NCBI RefSeq assembly: GCF_001746755.1
Contig: NZ_MCGG01000072.1
Coordinates: 1-57,729, forward strand
From: Magnetovibrio blakemorei
Lineage (GTDB): Bacteria; Pseudomonadota; Alphaproteobacteria; Rhodospirillales; Magnetovibrionaceae
Direction: 5' to 3'
Length of the DNA stretch: 57,729 nt
A program made the position numbers and the translations under genes. Positions 28,558-37,939 of this stretch are shown here, one piece after another. The first letter of the stretch is position 1, and every line of letters begins with the position of its first letter. Under the pieces are notes generated by a model that was given only the letters and a program-made list of their open reading frames with translations, searched no databases and had not been told where the DNA came from.

Positions 28558-29118
28558 ATGTCTTTGGTCGAAATCACCGAAGCCAGCCACAACGTGAATC
28601 TGGATTTGAAGTATGCCACGGCGGATAATTTTACCGGAAAGCCCGTGTACGCCCGCGCCGCTTGTTATCTGCATCCCGAAGCCGAAAAGTGCATGATCCT
28701 GGCGCGCGAGCTGGCCGCCATTCAGGGCTATCGCCTGCACATCTTTGACGCCTTTCGCCCCAGCGAAGCCCAGTGGAAATTGTGGCACCACACCCCTGAT
28801 CCGGATTTTCTCGCCGACCCCCGGCGCGGTTCACCCCATTCCCGGGGTGTTGCTTTGGATCTGACGCTGATCGACAGCGCCACCGGTAAGGTTTTGGACA
28901 TGGGCACCGGGTTCGATGCCTTTACCCCGCTGAGTCATCACGGCAACACCGAAATAAGTGCCGCCGCACAAAAGAATCGCATGCTGTTGATGGGGCTGAT
29001 GACCACCGCCGGTTGGGACTTTTACAGAAATGAGTGGTGGCACTATCAGTTGTTCGATGCCCGCGATTTTGCCGTGCTCGGCGACGCGGACCTGTCTGAG
29101 CCGCTCACCGCGCCTTAA
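28558..29118 (+). CDS. ddpX: D-alanyl-D-alanine dipeptidase (VanX/DdpX-like)
   Basis: The 186-aa zinc peptidase cleaves D-Ala-D-Ala. The family zinc and catalytic motifs are present as SPHSRGVALD (SxHxxGxAxD) at about 97-106 and EWWH (ExWH) near 160, plus the substrate arginine in FDAFRPSEAQ. GAGGAG precedes the ATG. No signal peptide is visible, so it acts in the cytosol, most likely recycling peptidoglycan dipeptide. No van resistance genes are nearby, so it should not be read as vancomycin resistance. Confidence 0.93.
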   Translation: MSLVEITEASHNVNLDLKYATADNFTGKPVYARAACYLHPEAEKCMILARELAAIQGYRLHIFDAFRPSEAQWKLWHHTPDPDFLADPRRGSPHSRGVALDLTLIDSATGKVLDMGTGFDAFTPLSHHGNTEISAAAQKNRMLLMGLMTTAGWDFYRNEWWHYQLFDARDFAVLGDADLSEPLTAP

Positions 29119-29129
29119 ACACCCGTCCT

Positions 29130-29717
29130 TTAGACAATCGAGCAGAATTTTTCAAAATCCGGGCGCGGGCTGCGGGGAAACAGATTTTCATCGTTGCCAT
29201 AGCCGATGTTGCACAAGAAGTTCACCTTCACAGATGTGCCGGGGAAAAATTCTTTCGTCACGCCCTCTGGGTTAAAGCCCGACATGGGACCACAATTCAA
29301 ACCCAGTGCCCGCGCCGCCATGATCAAATAGCCGCCTTGCAAGGTGGAATTGCGAAATGCCGTGTCATAAATCAGTTGATCATTGCCGACGAACCAGGAT
29401 TTTGCGTCCGCATGGGGAAACAAGTCGGGCAGATGGTTATAAAATTCCATGTCAAAGCCAATGATAGCGGTGACCGGGGCGGCCATGGTTTTGGCGACAT
29501 TGCCCTCCATCAGGTGCGGTTTTAAGCGCTCACGGCCTTCATCCGAGGTCACAAAAACAATCCGCGCGGGCAGGCAGTTGGCACTGGTGGGGGCCATTTT
29601 GACCAAGTCCCAAAGCGCCACCAACATTTCTTCTGCCACGGGTTTGTTTTGCCAGCCATTGTGAGTGCGGGCTTCGCGGAACAAAACATTCAAAGCATCG
29701 TCGGTGAGCTGGGTCAT
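29130..29717 (-). CDS. Nitroreductase-family protein (RutE/HadB-like)
   Basis: The 195-aa flavoprotein is close to malonic semialdehyde reductase RutE by its sequence landmarks: [53 protein letters not shown] and the C-terminal [16 protein letters not shown]. No other rut genes are present, so the pyrimidine pathway role is uncertain. GAGGAG lies eight bases before the ATG. It converges with ddpX with an 11-bp gap and no clear terminator. Confidence 0.88.
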   Translation of the reverse strand: MTQLTDDALNVLFREARTHNGWQNKPVAEEMLVALWDLVKMAPTSANCLPARIVFVTSDEGRERLKPHLMEGNVAKTMAAPVTAIIGFDMEFYNHLPDLFPHADAKSWFVGNDQLIYDTAFRNSTLQGGYLIMAARALGLNCGPMSGFNPEGVTKEFFPGTSVKVNFLCNIGYGNDENLFPRSPRPDFEKFCSIV

Positions 29718-29885
29718 AAAAGGGTCTCCTCAAAAGTGCTACATAAGGTTTGTGTGGTGTGATGAAAATCACTTGTTGTTTGCCCCTAAATGGAAACAAT
29801 AGGGCACAAGGTCAAGGCCAGGACTTTAATTGCAAAATTATTTGTAGACTTAAATGTACGGGGGCGTACAGGCAGGACGTACACA

Positions 29886-30953
29886 ATGTTTAAATCATTT
29901 GGTTTGTGGGTGGCAGCCTTTGTGCTGCTGATTTTATTTGAGATGTTTGCGCAGCCCGCTTGGGCTGAAGAATTGACGCCTGACGATGGCGCGTCTGTCG
30001 TTATGTACCATCGTTTTGGTGAAGACGAATACCCCTCCACCAACACTTTGCTCAGCCAACTCGATGAGCACATCGCCGAGCTCACCAACGGCGAATACAC
30101 CATTTTGCCCTTAAGCGAAATGATCAGCCGCCTTAAATCGCAGGAAGGCTTTCCCTTTCAATCTGTCGGGGTGAGCATCGATGACGCCTATCTTTCAGTC
30201 TACACCGAAGCCTGGCCGCGCTTTAAAAAGGCCGGGATTCCGTTCACCGTCTTTGTTGCCACCGACCCGGTCGACCGGGGCTTTAGCCACTACATGTCAT
30301 GGGCTCAAATCCGCGAGATGGCCGCTGATCCGTTGGTCACCATCGGATCGCAAACCGCCACCCACCTGCACATGATCGACAGCACCACCGAGCAAAATGT
30401 CGCCGACTTGGTCTTGTCCAATCAGCGCTTTCAGGCCGAGTTGGGATTTGTGCCGAACCTTATCGCCTATCCCTATGGTGAGTTTTCCACGCCGGTCATC
30501 GAAGTCGTTAAAAAGGCAGGCTTTATCGCCGGGTTCGGTCAACAATCCGGAGCCTTTGGCACCAACACCAACATCAGCGATGAGCTTTACCGCTTGCCGC
30601 GTTTTGCCCTGAACGAGACCTACGGCGATTTGTCCCGGTTGAAAACCGCAGCCAGCGCCCTGCCCCTGCCGGTTCAAGATGTGAGCCCGCTGGATACCTT
30701 GGTCGATCCAGACGCAAACCCACCCTACATCGGCTTTACGATACCCGACGAGTTCCCACGGTCCGATCAACTGGCGTGTTTTTCCAACACCGAGGGTAAG
30801 CTCGCCATCGAACGATTGGGGCCGCGCATCGAAGTGCGCATGACGCAAAAACTGCCCCAGGGTCGCACCCGCCTCAATTGCACCCAACCTGCATCTGGAC
30901 CCGGAAATGACGGTCGCTGGCGGTGGTTCGGACGACTGCTTTACGTCAAATAA
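29886..30953 (+). CDS. Exported polysaccharide deacetylase-like protein
   Basis: The ATG at 29886 (AGGA upstream) gives 355 aa with a clear signal peptide ending at AWA. The NodB fold follows: GVSIDDAYLSVYTEAWPRF carries the DD metal/catalytic aspartates of motif 1, and VTIGSQTATHLHM is motif 2. In most members motif 2 is H-(S/T)-x-x-H; here the first histidine is glutamine, so the metal site is altered. A C-terminal domain of about 100 residues contains two cysteines (LACFS; LNCTQ) that could form a disulfide. Substrate is unknown; activity is uncertain. Confidence 0.82.
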   Translation: MFKSFGLWVAAFVLLILFEMFAQPAWAEELTPDDGASVVMYHRFGEDEYPSTNTLLSQLDEHIAELTNGEYTILPLSEMISRLKSQEGFPFQSVGVSIDDAYLSVYTEAWPRFKKAGIPFTVFVATDPVDRGFSHYMSWAQIREMAADPLVTIGSQTATHLHMIDSTTEQNVADLVLSNQRFQAELGFVPNLIAYPYGEFSTPVIEVVKKAGFIAGFGQQSGAFGTNTNISDELYRLPRFALNETYGDLSRLKTAASALPLPVQDVSPLDTLVDPDANPPYIGFTIPDEFPRSDQLACFSNTEGKLAIERLGPRIEVRMTQKLPQGRTRLNCTQPASGPGNDGRWRWFGRLLYVK

Positions 30954-31056
30954 AATCCCCCCAAAAGAATACCCGCATACCCTTTTTGTTTTGTTCATAG
31001 ACCCCCGGTTCATTCAGGTTTAAACTTAACGGATCAAACGCCTTAGGGGGGCAATC

Positions 31057-31857
31057 ATGGTCAGCGACTACCTCAAAAACAACCGCACCATCGACGAGCT
31101 TGACGCGTTGTTTGAACAAGACCGTATTGCGGCCATAAAAATTGCGGCAACGGTGCTCAATCACGAAGTCTCGACCGCCATCACCAACATTGGCGAAATC
31201 AATCAAATCGCCAACGCGCGCATTATGGCCGACAGTCAAGTTGCGGCTGCCAAAATGATGACCGATGCGGAAATTGCGTCCACCCATCTGATCGCCAAGG
31301 CCGAACTGGCGGTGCTCGACATCAAGATACAAGATCAACAAAGCGCCGAAGAAATCGCGCTTCAAGCCGATATGATCAGTGAAATTGGTCGCAGCACAAC
31401 CGAAGTCATCACAAACAATGCCCAAGAAGCCGTTCAGGCTATCCAGAATGAGGCGTCAGAGGCCATTACGCACCTTAAACAAAACGCGACGAATGCCATC
31501 TTGATGATCAAAAGCCTGTCTGCTGAAATTTCAACGCGTGTTACCGAAAGTGCTGAAAAGGCAAAGGAAAAGCTAGACCAAGCCAAACGTCATATACGCA
31601 CCACGGAAGAGCTGATTGTCGAAGCCGAAAAACAAAAACAGTTCATCACCGACACCGTCCATGTATCGTCGCTTGAACTGCGTCAAGTGGCCGAGCATTC
31701 CATTGCCAACCTCCACGCCACCACCGACGCGGCCAGCAAGGCCATTACCGATGCTGTCGTTTTATCCCAGGCGCGTATTTTGGAAGCGCGTGACCGGGCT
31801 TTGCGGCGGATTTATGAGATCGTTGGGCCACCTTTGGTCACAGAACCGGTAGCTTGA
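31057..31857 (+). CDS. Orphan helical alanine-rich protein
   Basis: The ATG is preceded by AGGGGGG at ideal distance, so this 266-aa protein is probably well translated. It is predicted to be almost entirely helical: rich in Ala, Glu, Ile, Gln and Lys, with few Pro or Gly until the last residues, no signal peptide and no membrane span. Repeating patterns such as IADS/MADS and EAxxAI suggest amphipathic helix or coiled coil, as in phasins or apolipoprotein-like proteins. I do not recognise a family. It converges with the Bax-like gene with only two bases between stops. Confidence 0.7.
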   Translation: MVSDYLKNNRTIDELDALFEQDRIAAIKIAATVLNHEVSTAITNIGEINQIANARIMADSQVAAAKMMTDAEIASTHLIAKAELAVLDIKIQDQQSAEEIALQADMISEIGRSTTEVITNNAQEAVQAIQNEASEAITHLKQNATNAILMIKSLSAEISTRVTESAEKAKEKLDQAKRHIRTTEELIVEAEKQKQFITDTVHVSSLELRQVAEHSIANLHATTDAASKAITDAVVLSQARILEARDRALRRIYEIVGPPLVTEPVA

Positions 31858-31859
31858 TT

Positions 31860-32942
31860 TTAGATCAGCGGTTCAAAAGCACCATCGCGACTGAGCCGTG
31901 CGCCGTCGAGCATATCAAGCTCATTGCCGCTGATGATGGCGTGCAATTCCGACACATAGTCCGCACCGCGTTCCGAATAGCGATACAACGTGTTCGCCAA
32001 CCGCATACCATCAACGATTTGGCCTTTGGTGCGCATTTCGGCGCGCGCCGCGCGGAATTCCTTATAAGCCCTATGCTTGTTTAAATTATCGACATAAGAC
32101 TCAACCGAATCGCGCAGACTATCAAACGCCCGTACACGGTGCGATTTATCCTCATCGCGCTGGTTCGGTACGATGCCTTTGTGGTCAGTGGCAAAGGTCC
32201 ATTCGCCAAAGATGGCGTTGCCTTCGCGCACAAAGCGCGATGTGCCCCAGGCGCTTTCCGTGGCGGCTTGTGCCAACGCCAAGGACGGCGGCACCACATC
32301 GTGATGGCTCAACAGCGCCCCGATATTGTCCCGATCCGCGCCGTAGCGATCTGCCAGCCCTGCCAGCCACAAGCGATCCAGCGCATTTAGTTTGGACCCA
32401 ACCTGTTTTTGCGTGCGCAAATCCCACAGCCGGGCGCGATCCTCAACGATTTGTTCGTTCACTTGCAAAACCAACGGCAGCACGGATTTAAAAAACACCG
32501 CCTTGCGCTCAGCCGTTTCGCGAATGGATTGCAAATCATCGGGCAAGCTCGCCAAGTTCAAGCGCGGCACGCCCGTGTCGCCTTGAATGACCGCATTCAA
32601 ATCGTAATCCAGACCCCGATCCATGGCCCCATCCAAACCCCCATCTGCGGGTCCGGACGCGGTTTGCATAGACGCAAGCTCCAACGCATCATCGAATTGG
32701 GGGTCAAATTCACCGTCTTGGCCGGCAAACAAACTGACCAGAGAAACATCGCTGGCAATGCTGCGGCCAAATCCATATCCAGAACCATCTGCCGTCGCGC
32801 CTCGCTCTGCGCCGCCATTGGCGGGAAAACTGGCCTGGGCCAAAGACGTTCCGCTGGGGGCCGGCATCAGCCATGCTGTGCCGAACAAGACGCCCACCAT
32901 ACCGACGGTGGCGCCCAATGAGCTCCAATGAAATGTTTTCAT
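31860..32942 (-). CDS. Bax-like glucosaminidase
   Basis: The 360-aa protein has an N-terminal signal/anchor (about 8-28), a Gly/Asp-rich linker (40-130), then a conserved helical segment (RETAERKAVFFKSVLPLVLQVNEQI) and a C-terminal glucosaminidase domain of the Bax type. The probable catalytic glutamate is in ALAQAATESAWGTSRFVREGNAIFGEW. Members cut glycan strands of peptidoglycan. It stands alone and has no obvious operon partner. The preceding promoter could not be identified with confidence. Confidence 0.88.
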   Translation of the reverse strand: MKTFHWSSLGATVGMVGVLFGTAWLMPAPSGTSLAQASFPANGGAERGATADGSGYGFGRSIASDVSLVSLFAGQDGEFDPQFDDALELASMQTASGPADGGLDGAMDRGLDYDLNAVIQGDTGVPRLNLASLPDDLQSIRETAERKAVFFKSVLPLVLQVNEQIVEDRARLWDLRTQKQVGSKLNALDRLWLAGLADRYGADRDNIGALLSHHDVVPPSLALAQAATESAWGTSRFVREGNAIFGEWTFATDHKGIVPNQRDEDKSHRVRAFDSLRDSVESYVDNLNKHRAYKEFRAARAEMRTKGQIVDGMRLANTLYRYSERGADYVSELHAIISGNELDMLDGARLSRDGAFEPLI

Positions 32943-33318
32943 GTTTTAATTCGTCTCGATCTGCCGTTACAAAGGTCTTAAGGCTAATGACCACGTTTGG
33001 GTCGACCACATTGGGCCTATCCTCTTGGATCTGGCCACGTTTGGGCCATCTGCCTGTCCCCTCCTCGATCGGTCTCTTATGACGAGACGTTCGACCGACG
33101 GATCTTCGTTTGCTCACCCATGTCTCATTCGAGATCGTGCTGGGGCAAATCTTGGCCGAACTTCTACGTCAAAAAAATGCGCGATTCCAGCTTCTTTTTT
33201 CCACACCCCAGAAGTACCTGAATTGTATGTGAAAAAGTGAACTGCCCCCGGCTTAATCAACCGGGGGCGGTTTTAGTTTTTTCTAAAATAAGCCGATTCG
33301 CGACCCGTTTAAGCGCAC
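32943..33318. other. 376-bp intergenic region with a strong terminator
   Basis: No protein gene is supported here; several short frames lack ribosome-binding sites. The right end holds a terminator whose better T-run faces the plus strand, although no plus-strand gene precedes it. A short non-coding RNA on the plus strand is therefore possible. The rest is leader sequence for the Bax-like gene. Confidence 0.4.
33244..33282. terminator. GC-rich terminator, better on the plus strand
   Basis: An 8-bp stem GCCCCCGG (33244-33251) pairs with CCGGGGGC (33261-33268), followed on the plus strand by TTTTAGTTTTTT. On the minus strand the tail is AGTTCACTTTTT, which could serve the nfu gene. It is probably bidirectional. 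Confidence 0.7.
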
Positions 33319-33867
33319 TCAGTTAACGGCGCGAACTTCAACAACTTCGGGCACATAATGGCGCAGCATGTTTTCAATGCCGTTTTTCAGCGTCGCGGTG
33401 GAGCTGGGACAGCCCGCGCAGGAGCCTTGCATGTGCAGGTAAACCACGCCCTCTTCAAACGAACGGAAAACGATGTCGCCGCCGTCTTGAGCCACGGCCG
33501 GACGCACCCGCGTTTCAATCAATTCCTTGATTTGCTTGACGGTTTCGGAATCACCCTCACCATCGTCCGCTGCATCGCCAGAGCTGTTCATGACCGCCAA
33601 ACCCTGAGTGAAATGGTCCATGACCGCGGCCAAAACGCGCGGTTTCACCACGTCCCACGCGGCGTCGTCACCCTTGGTCACGGTGACAAAATCACCGCCC
33701 AAGAAAATGCCGTCCACGCCGTCAATTTCGAACAAGCGCAAAGCCAAGGGCGATTGGCTCGCACTGGCCGCGTCGGTAAAATTCGCCGTACCGGACGTCA
33801 TCACCTGGGTGCCAGGCAAAAACTTCAAAGTTGCCGGATTTGGCGTCGCTTCGGTTTGAATGAACAT
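33319..33867 (-). CDS. Nfu-type Fe-S cluster scaffold protein
   Basis: The 182-aa protein has an N-terminal Nfu_N domain (MFIQTEATPNPATLKFLPGTQV, GVDGIFLGGDFVTVTK) and a C-terminal NifU-like domain (EKELIE type, then GGDIVFRSFEEGVVYLHMQGSCAGCPSSTATLKNGIE). The CxxC (CAGC) holds the transferred [4Fe-4S] cluster. It delivers clusters to apo-enzymes in the cytosol. It lies between trpS and a terminator. In many alphaproteobacteria it is near murJ-trpS, as here. Confidence 0.93.
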   Translation of the reverse strand: MFIQTEATPNPATLKFLPGTQVMTSGTANFTDAASASQSPLALRLFEIDGVDGIFLGGDFVTVTKGDDAAWDVVKPRVLAAVMDHFTQGLAVMNSSGDAADDGEGDSETVKQIKELIETRVRPAVAQDGGDIVFRSFEEGVVYLHMQGSCAGCPSSTATLKNGIENMLRHYVPEVVEVRAVN

Positions 33868-33967
33868 AGCCGTACTCTCACTGGTTAAATCTCTGTTGCC
33901 CAGAATATGGGGCCAAACCCCCCGCCAATCAACCCGTTTGGTAGTGGGGGTAAAGCGAGCGCCTCTC

Positions 33968-34969
33968 TTACACGTTCAAAAAGCCCACCGTTTTTTTGAT
34001 GTCTTGCATGATCGGTTCCGAAATCGCGCGGGCGCGCTCTGCGCCGTCTCTCAGCACTTGGTCGACATGATCGGGCGCGGCCATCAGGCGACGCATTTCG
34101 TCTTGGATGGGGCCCAGCTTCGCCACCGCCAAATCGGCGAGGTGTTGTTTGAAGGTGCCAAAGCCTTCACCGGCGAACTTGGTGAGGGTTTCATCCATGG
34201 TGGCATCGGACAGGGCCGCGTAAATGCCCATCAGGTTGGCCACTTCGGGGCGGCCTTCAAAGCCTTTGACGTCGCCCGGCAAGGCTTCCGCGTCGGTTTT
34301 GGCCTTGCGGATTTTTTTCACGATGGTATCGGCGTCGTCGGTCATGTTGATGCGCGACAGGTCTGAAGGGTCGGACTTGGACATCTTTTTGGTGCCGTCC
34401 TTCAAGCTCATCACGCGAGTCGCCGTGCCCAAAATCAACGGTTCGGGCTGGGGAAAAAAGTTTTCCACGCCAAAGTCGTTATTGAATTTTGCGGCAATAT
34501 CACGGGCCAGTTCCAAATGCTGCTTTTGATCTTCGCCAACCGGAACGTGGGTGGCTTTATAGAGCAATATGTCAGCCGCCATCAGGTTCGGGTACGCGTA
34601 CAGCCCCACCGAGGCGTTTTCTTTGTTTTTGCCCGCCTTGTCCTTAAACTGGGTCATGCGGTTGAGCCAGCCCAGCCGCGCCACGCAGTTAAAAATCCAC
34701 GCCAGTTCGGCATGGCCCGACACTTGGCTTTGATTGAAGATGATGTGTTGTTTCGCATCGACGCCGGATGCAATCATCGCCGCCGCCACTTCGCGGGTGG
34801 ACGCGGTCAGCTCGGCGGGCTCTTGCCACATGGTGATGGCGTGCATGTCGACGACGCAAAAAATGCATTCAAAGTCGTCTTGCAGCTTCACCCAGTTGCG
34901 CACCGCACCCAGATAGTTGCCCAGATGAAGATTGCCCGTGGGCTGAATGCCCGAAAAAATGCGTGACAT
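33968..34969 (-). CDS. trpS: Tryptophanyl-tRNA synthetase
   Basis: The 333-aa class Ic synthetase charges tRNA-Trp. The HIGH-type motif appears as [13 protein letters not shown] (about 10-22) and the KMSKS loop as KKMSKSDPS (about 197-205). The tryptophan-pocket region [29 protein letters not shown] is typical. It is transcribed after murJ with a gap of about 117 bases. The murJ-trpS order is conserved in alphaproteobacteria. Confidence 0.97.
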   Translation of the reverse strand: MSRIFSGIQPTGNLHLGNYLGAVRNWVKLQDDFECIFCVVDMHAITMWQEPAELTASTREVAAAMIASGVDAKQHIIFNQSQVSGHAELAWIFNCVARLGWLNRMTQFKDKAGKNKENASVGLYAYPNLMAADILLYKATHVPVGEDQKQHLELARDIAAKFNNDFGVENFFPQPEPLILGTATRVMSLKDGTKKMSKSDPSDLSRINMTDDADTIVKKIRKAKTDAEALPGDVKGFEGRPEVANLMGIYAALSDATMDETLTKFAGEGFGTFKQHLADLAVAKLGPIQDEMRRLMAAPDHVDQVLRDGAERARAISEPIMQDIKKTVGFLNV

Positions 34970-35086
34970 AAATCTATGTCCTTCCGTGTGGACCGGATGG
35001 CCGTATGGACCCGATGGTCGTTTAAGGTGAAAAGGTTATGAACCGCTCCGCCAGCCGGGTCAAGATGGCTGCTTTAGGGTCAGGAC

Positions 35087-36661
35087 CTAGACTGGCGGCG
35101 TTTGTTTCGCAGGTCGTCTCATCCAGCGTTTCACATCGCCCAGAGAGGCCGCGCCCAGGACATGAGCAAAAAGTGCATAGCTTGCCATGCCAGATACGAT
35201 GATGACCGCCAATGCGATGGCCTTTTCCGCAGAACCACCGCCCAGCCAACCGCTGAATTTGTCCATCAGCACCCAGTCGCACGCCATCACGACAATCGCC
35301 ATTCCGCCAACCGCCGCCGACGTGCGTGCGGTGCGGCGGAAAAACCGGGCGTCAAAATGAAACTGCCCGCGCCGGATCAAGAAAAACGCCAGCAAGCCCG
35401 CATTCAGCCATTGACTCACCACCGTCGCCGCCGCCAAGCCCACATGCGCCAACGGCCCCATCAGCGCCAGCGCCACGGCGATGTTCACACCCACGCACAC
35501 AGCGCCGATCTTGATCGGTGTGGACATGTCTTCGCGGGCGAAATAGCCCGGCGCAAAGGCTTTCACCAACACGTAAGCCGGCAGGCCACAGGCGAACACT
35601 TTGAGCGCCAAGGCGGTTTTGGCGGTGTCGCTGGGGGAAAATTCGCCGCGTTGAAACAGCACCGAGGTGATGGTTTCGGGCAGCACAAACAACGCCACGG
35701 CGGCGGGCAGGGTCAACAGCAAGGCAAATTCCACGGCGCGGTTTTGACTGTCGATGGCGCTTTTGGTGTCGCCCGCTTTGATCTGACGGCTGAGCAGCGG
35801 CAACAACGCGGTGCCCACCGCCACGCCCACCACGCCCAACGGCAACTGCACCACCCGGTCGGCGTAAAACAGATACGAGATCGATCCCGACACCAACAGG
35901 GAGGCAATGATGGTGTCGATCAGCAAACTGATTTGATAGATCCCGGCACCCACGGCCACCGGGGCGATGCGCTTGAGCAGGCGTTTCACGTCATCGGTCA
36001 AGCGCGGGCGCACCAAGCGCGGCATCCACCCGGCGCGCCAGGTGTGCCACACCATCCAAGCCAATTGCACGCCGCCCGCAATCGACACACCCCAGCTGAG
36101 CGCGTAGGCCGGTGAAGCCATCAACGGGCTGAGGCCAAACACCGCCGCGATCAATGTGATGTTGAGCAAAATCGGCGTCGCCGCCGCGGCCCAAAACTTG
36201 CCCAGCGAATTCAATATGCCCGCCAGCAATGACACCAGCGAAATAAAAATCAAATAGGGAAAGGTGATCCGCACCAGCTCTACGGCCAAGTTGAACTTTT
36301 CCGGCTCATCCACAAAACCCGGCGCGATGGCGCTCACCACCCACGGCATCAACAGTTCAACAACCACCGTAAACACCAGCAACACCACCAGCAAACCGCT
36401 CTGCGCTTGGGCGGCGAACAGCCGGGTGTCATCTCGGCTCTCGGTTTCCAGCTTACCGGCAAAAATCGGCACGAAGGCCAAGTTAAACGCCCCTTCGGCA
36501 AACAGCCGACGAAACAGATTGGGCAATTTGAAGGCGACAAAAAAAACGTCCGCCATCCACCCCGCGCCCAAAATCCATGCCACCGAGACATCGCGCACAA
36601 ACCCCAGCAGGCGCGAAATCAAGGTCATGGACCCAACGGTGGCGATGGAACGGATCAGCAC
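35087..36661 (-). CDS. murJ: Lipid II flippase MurJ
   Basis: A GTG at 36661 with AAAGGAG six bases upstream gives 524 aa, the usual length. The open frame reaches 37273, but that part lies antisense to the next gene and is not MurJ-like. The start VLIRSIATVGSMTLISRLLGFVRDVSVAWILG is characteristic, and about 14 hydrophobic helices follow (MOP fold). MurJ moves lipid II across the inner membrane for peptidoglycan synthesis. It is followed by trpS. Confidence 0.95.
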   Translation of the reverse strand: MLIRSIATVGSMTLISRLLGFVRDVSVAWILGAGWMADVFFVAFKLPNLFRRLFAEGAFNLAFVPIFAGKLETESRDDTRLFAAQAQSGLLVVLLVFTVVVELLMPWVVSAIAPGFVDEPEKFNLAVELVRITFPYLIFISLVSLLAGILNSLGKFWAAAATPILLNITLIAAVFGLSPLMASPAYALSWGVSIAGGVQLAWMVWHTWRAGWMPRLVRPRLTDDVKRLLKRIAPVAVGAGIYQISLLIDTIIASLLVSGSISYLFYADRVVQLPLGVVGVAVGTALLPLLSRQIKAGDTKSAIDSQNRAVEFALLLTLPAAVALFVLPETITSVLFQRGEFSPSDTAKTALALKVFACGLPAYVLVKAFAPGYFAREDMSTPIKIGAVCVGVNIAVALALMGPLAHVGLAAATVVSQWLNAGLLAFFLIRRGQFHFDARFFRRTARTSAAVGGMAIVVMACDWVLMDKFSGWLGGGSAEKAIALAVIIVSGMASYALFAHVLGAASLGDVKRWMRRPAKQTPPV

Positions 36662-36823
36662 AACAGGCTCCTTTAAGAACGGCGAGGGTGAATGAGAATC
36701 CACTGTGTACGGCGCAGTATACGGTTTTAGCGCCCAATTCAGGGCGGAAAAATGGCAACGTCTTGACCGAATGTTTGGCTGCCCGCAAACTGCTGTCTTG
36801 GACCTTTGGAAAGACCCCTTATC

Positions 36824-37924
36824 ATGACGGAAAAAATAGAATGCTTGGTCATCGGCGCCGGGGTGGTGGGATTGGCCATCGCCCGCACTTTGGCGCTGAG
36901 AGGCCACGACGTCATCGTCGTCGAGGCTGAACCCGCTATCGGCACCATCACCAGCGCGCGCAATTCCGAAGTCATTCACGCGGGCCTGTATTATCCGCCG
37001 GGAAGTCTCAAGGGGCAGCTGTGCGTCCAGGGCAACGCGCTGCTCTATGACTATGTCGAACACTCCGGCATCAACCATCAGCGCTGCGGAAAATTGGTGG
37101 TCGCCACATCTGATGATGAAGTTGCCGTGCTCAAAGGCGTGGTGGGCAAAGCCGCCGCCAACGGCTGCACGAAACTCGACTGGCTGGAAGGTCCCGAGGC
37201 CCGTGCGTTGGAACCCGAGCTCACCTGTCTGGCCGCCCTGTCGTCGCCCACCACGGGCATCATCGACACGCACGGTTTTATGCTCAGCTTGCTAGGGGAG
37301 CTGGAAGCCCATGGCGGCTGGGTGGCGCTGTCGAGCCCGGCCCTCAGCGGCGAAGTGCGCAAAGACGGATTTTTGATGACCATCGGCGGTACTGAGCCTA
37401 TGGACATTGAATGCACCACCTTGATCAACAGCGCCGGACTGGACGCCCAAGCCGTTGCCGGGCGGATCAAAGGATTTGATCCCCACCTCATACCCAAGCG
37501 TCATTTGTGCAAGGGCAATTATTTTTCGCTGAGCGGCCGCGCGCCGTTTTCCCGTCTGGTGTATCCGGTTCCGGGCACCGCGTCGCTGGGCTGTCATTAC
37601 ACTCGCGATCTGGGCGGCCAAGGGCGTTTTGGTCCGGACGCCGAATGGGTCGAGGCCATCAACTACGATGTGGACGCCCGACGCGCCGACGCCTTTTACG
37701 CGGAAATTCGCCGCTATTGGCCGGGCCTGAAAGACGGTGCGTTGACGCCCGCGTATTCGGGCATGCGGCCCAAGCTGCAAGCCCCCGGTGAAGGCACCCA
37801 AGATTTTTCCATCCAAGGCCCCGCCGTTCACGGCATCAAAGGTTTGGTCAATTTATACGGTATCGAATCGCCGGGGCTAACGTCGTCGTTGGCCATTGGT
37901 GCGTATGTGGCCGATATGGTTTAA
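36824..37924 (+). CDS. FAD-dependent L-2-hydroxyglutarate oxidase-like protein
   Basis: The ATG at 36824 (GGAAAG upstream) gives 366 aa. The FAD-binding motif VIGAGVVGLAIARTLALRGHDVIVVEAE is at the N-terminus, and SARNSEVIHAGLYYPPGSLKGQLCVQGN is characteristic of the LhgO/L2HGDH group of the DAO family, which oxidises L-2-hydroxyglutarate. The C-terminus has the usual KGLVNLYGIESPGLTSSLAIG. It is divergent from murJ. Together with the MFS gene it interrupts the common glnD-murJ neighbourhood. Substrate assignment is family-based. Confidence 0.88.
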   Translation: MTEKIECLVIGAGVVGLAIARTLALRGHDVIVVEAEPAIGTITSARNSEVIHAGLYYPPGSLKGQLCVQGNALLYDYVEHSGINHQRCGKLVVATSDDEVAVLKGVVGKAAANGCTKLDWLEGPEARALEPELTCLAALSSPTTGIIDTHGFMLSLLGELEAHGGWVALSSPALSGEVRKDGFLMTIGGTEPMDIECTTLINSAGLDAQAVAGRIKGFDPHLIPKRHLCKGNYFSLSGRAPFSRLVYPVPGTASLGCHYTRDLGGQGRFGPDAEWVEAINYDVDARRADAFYAEIRRYWPGLKDGALTPAYSGMRPKLQAPGEGTQDFSIQGPAVHGIKGLVNLYGIESPGLTSSLAIGAYVADMV

Positions 37925-37939
37925 GCCTAGCCCGTCGGG

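Noticed and set aside
28558-29118. Vancomycin resistance gene vanX
   Set aside because: The motifs are shared with DdpX recycling enzymes, no van ligase or regulator genes are near, and the organism appears Gram-negative.
36662-37273. N-terminal extension of murJ by about 200 codons
   Set aside because: It lies antisense to the LhgO-like gene, lacks MurJ similarity, and a GTG with an ideal ribosome-binding site exists at 36661.
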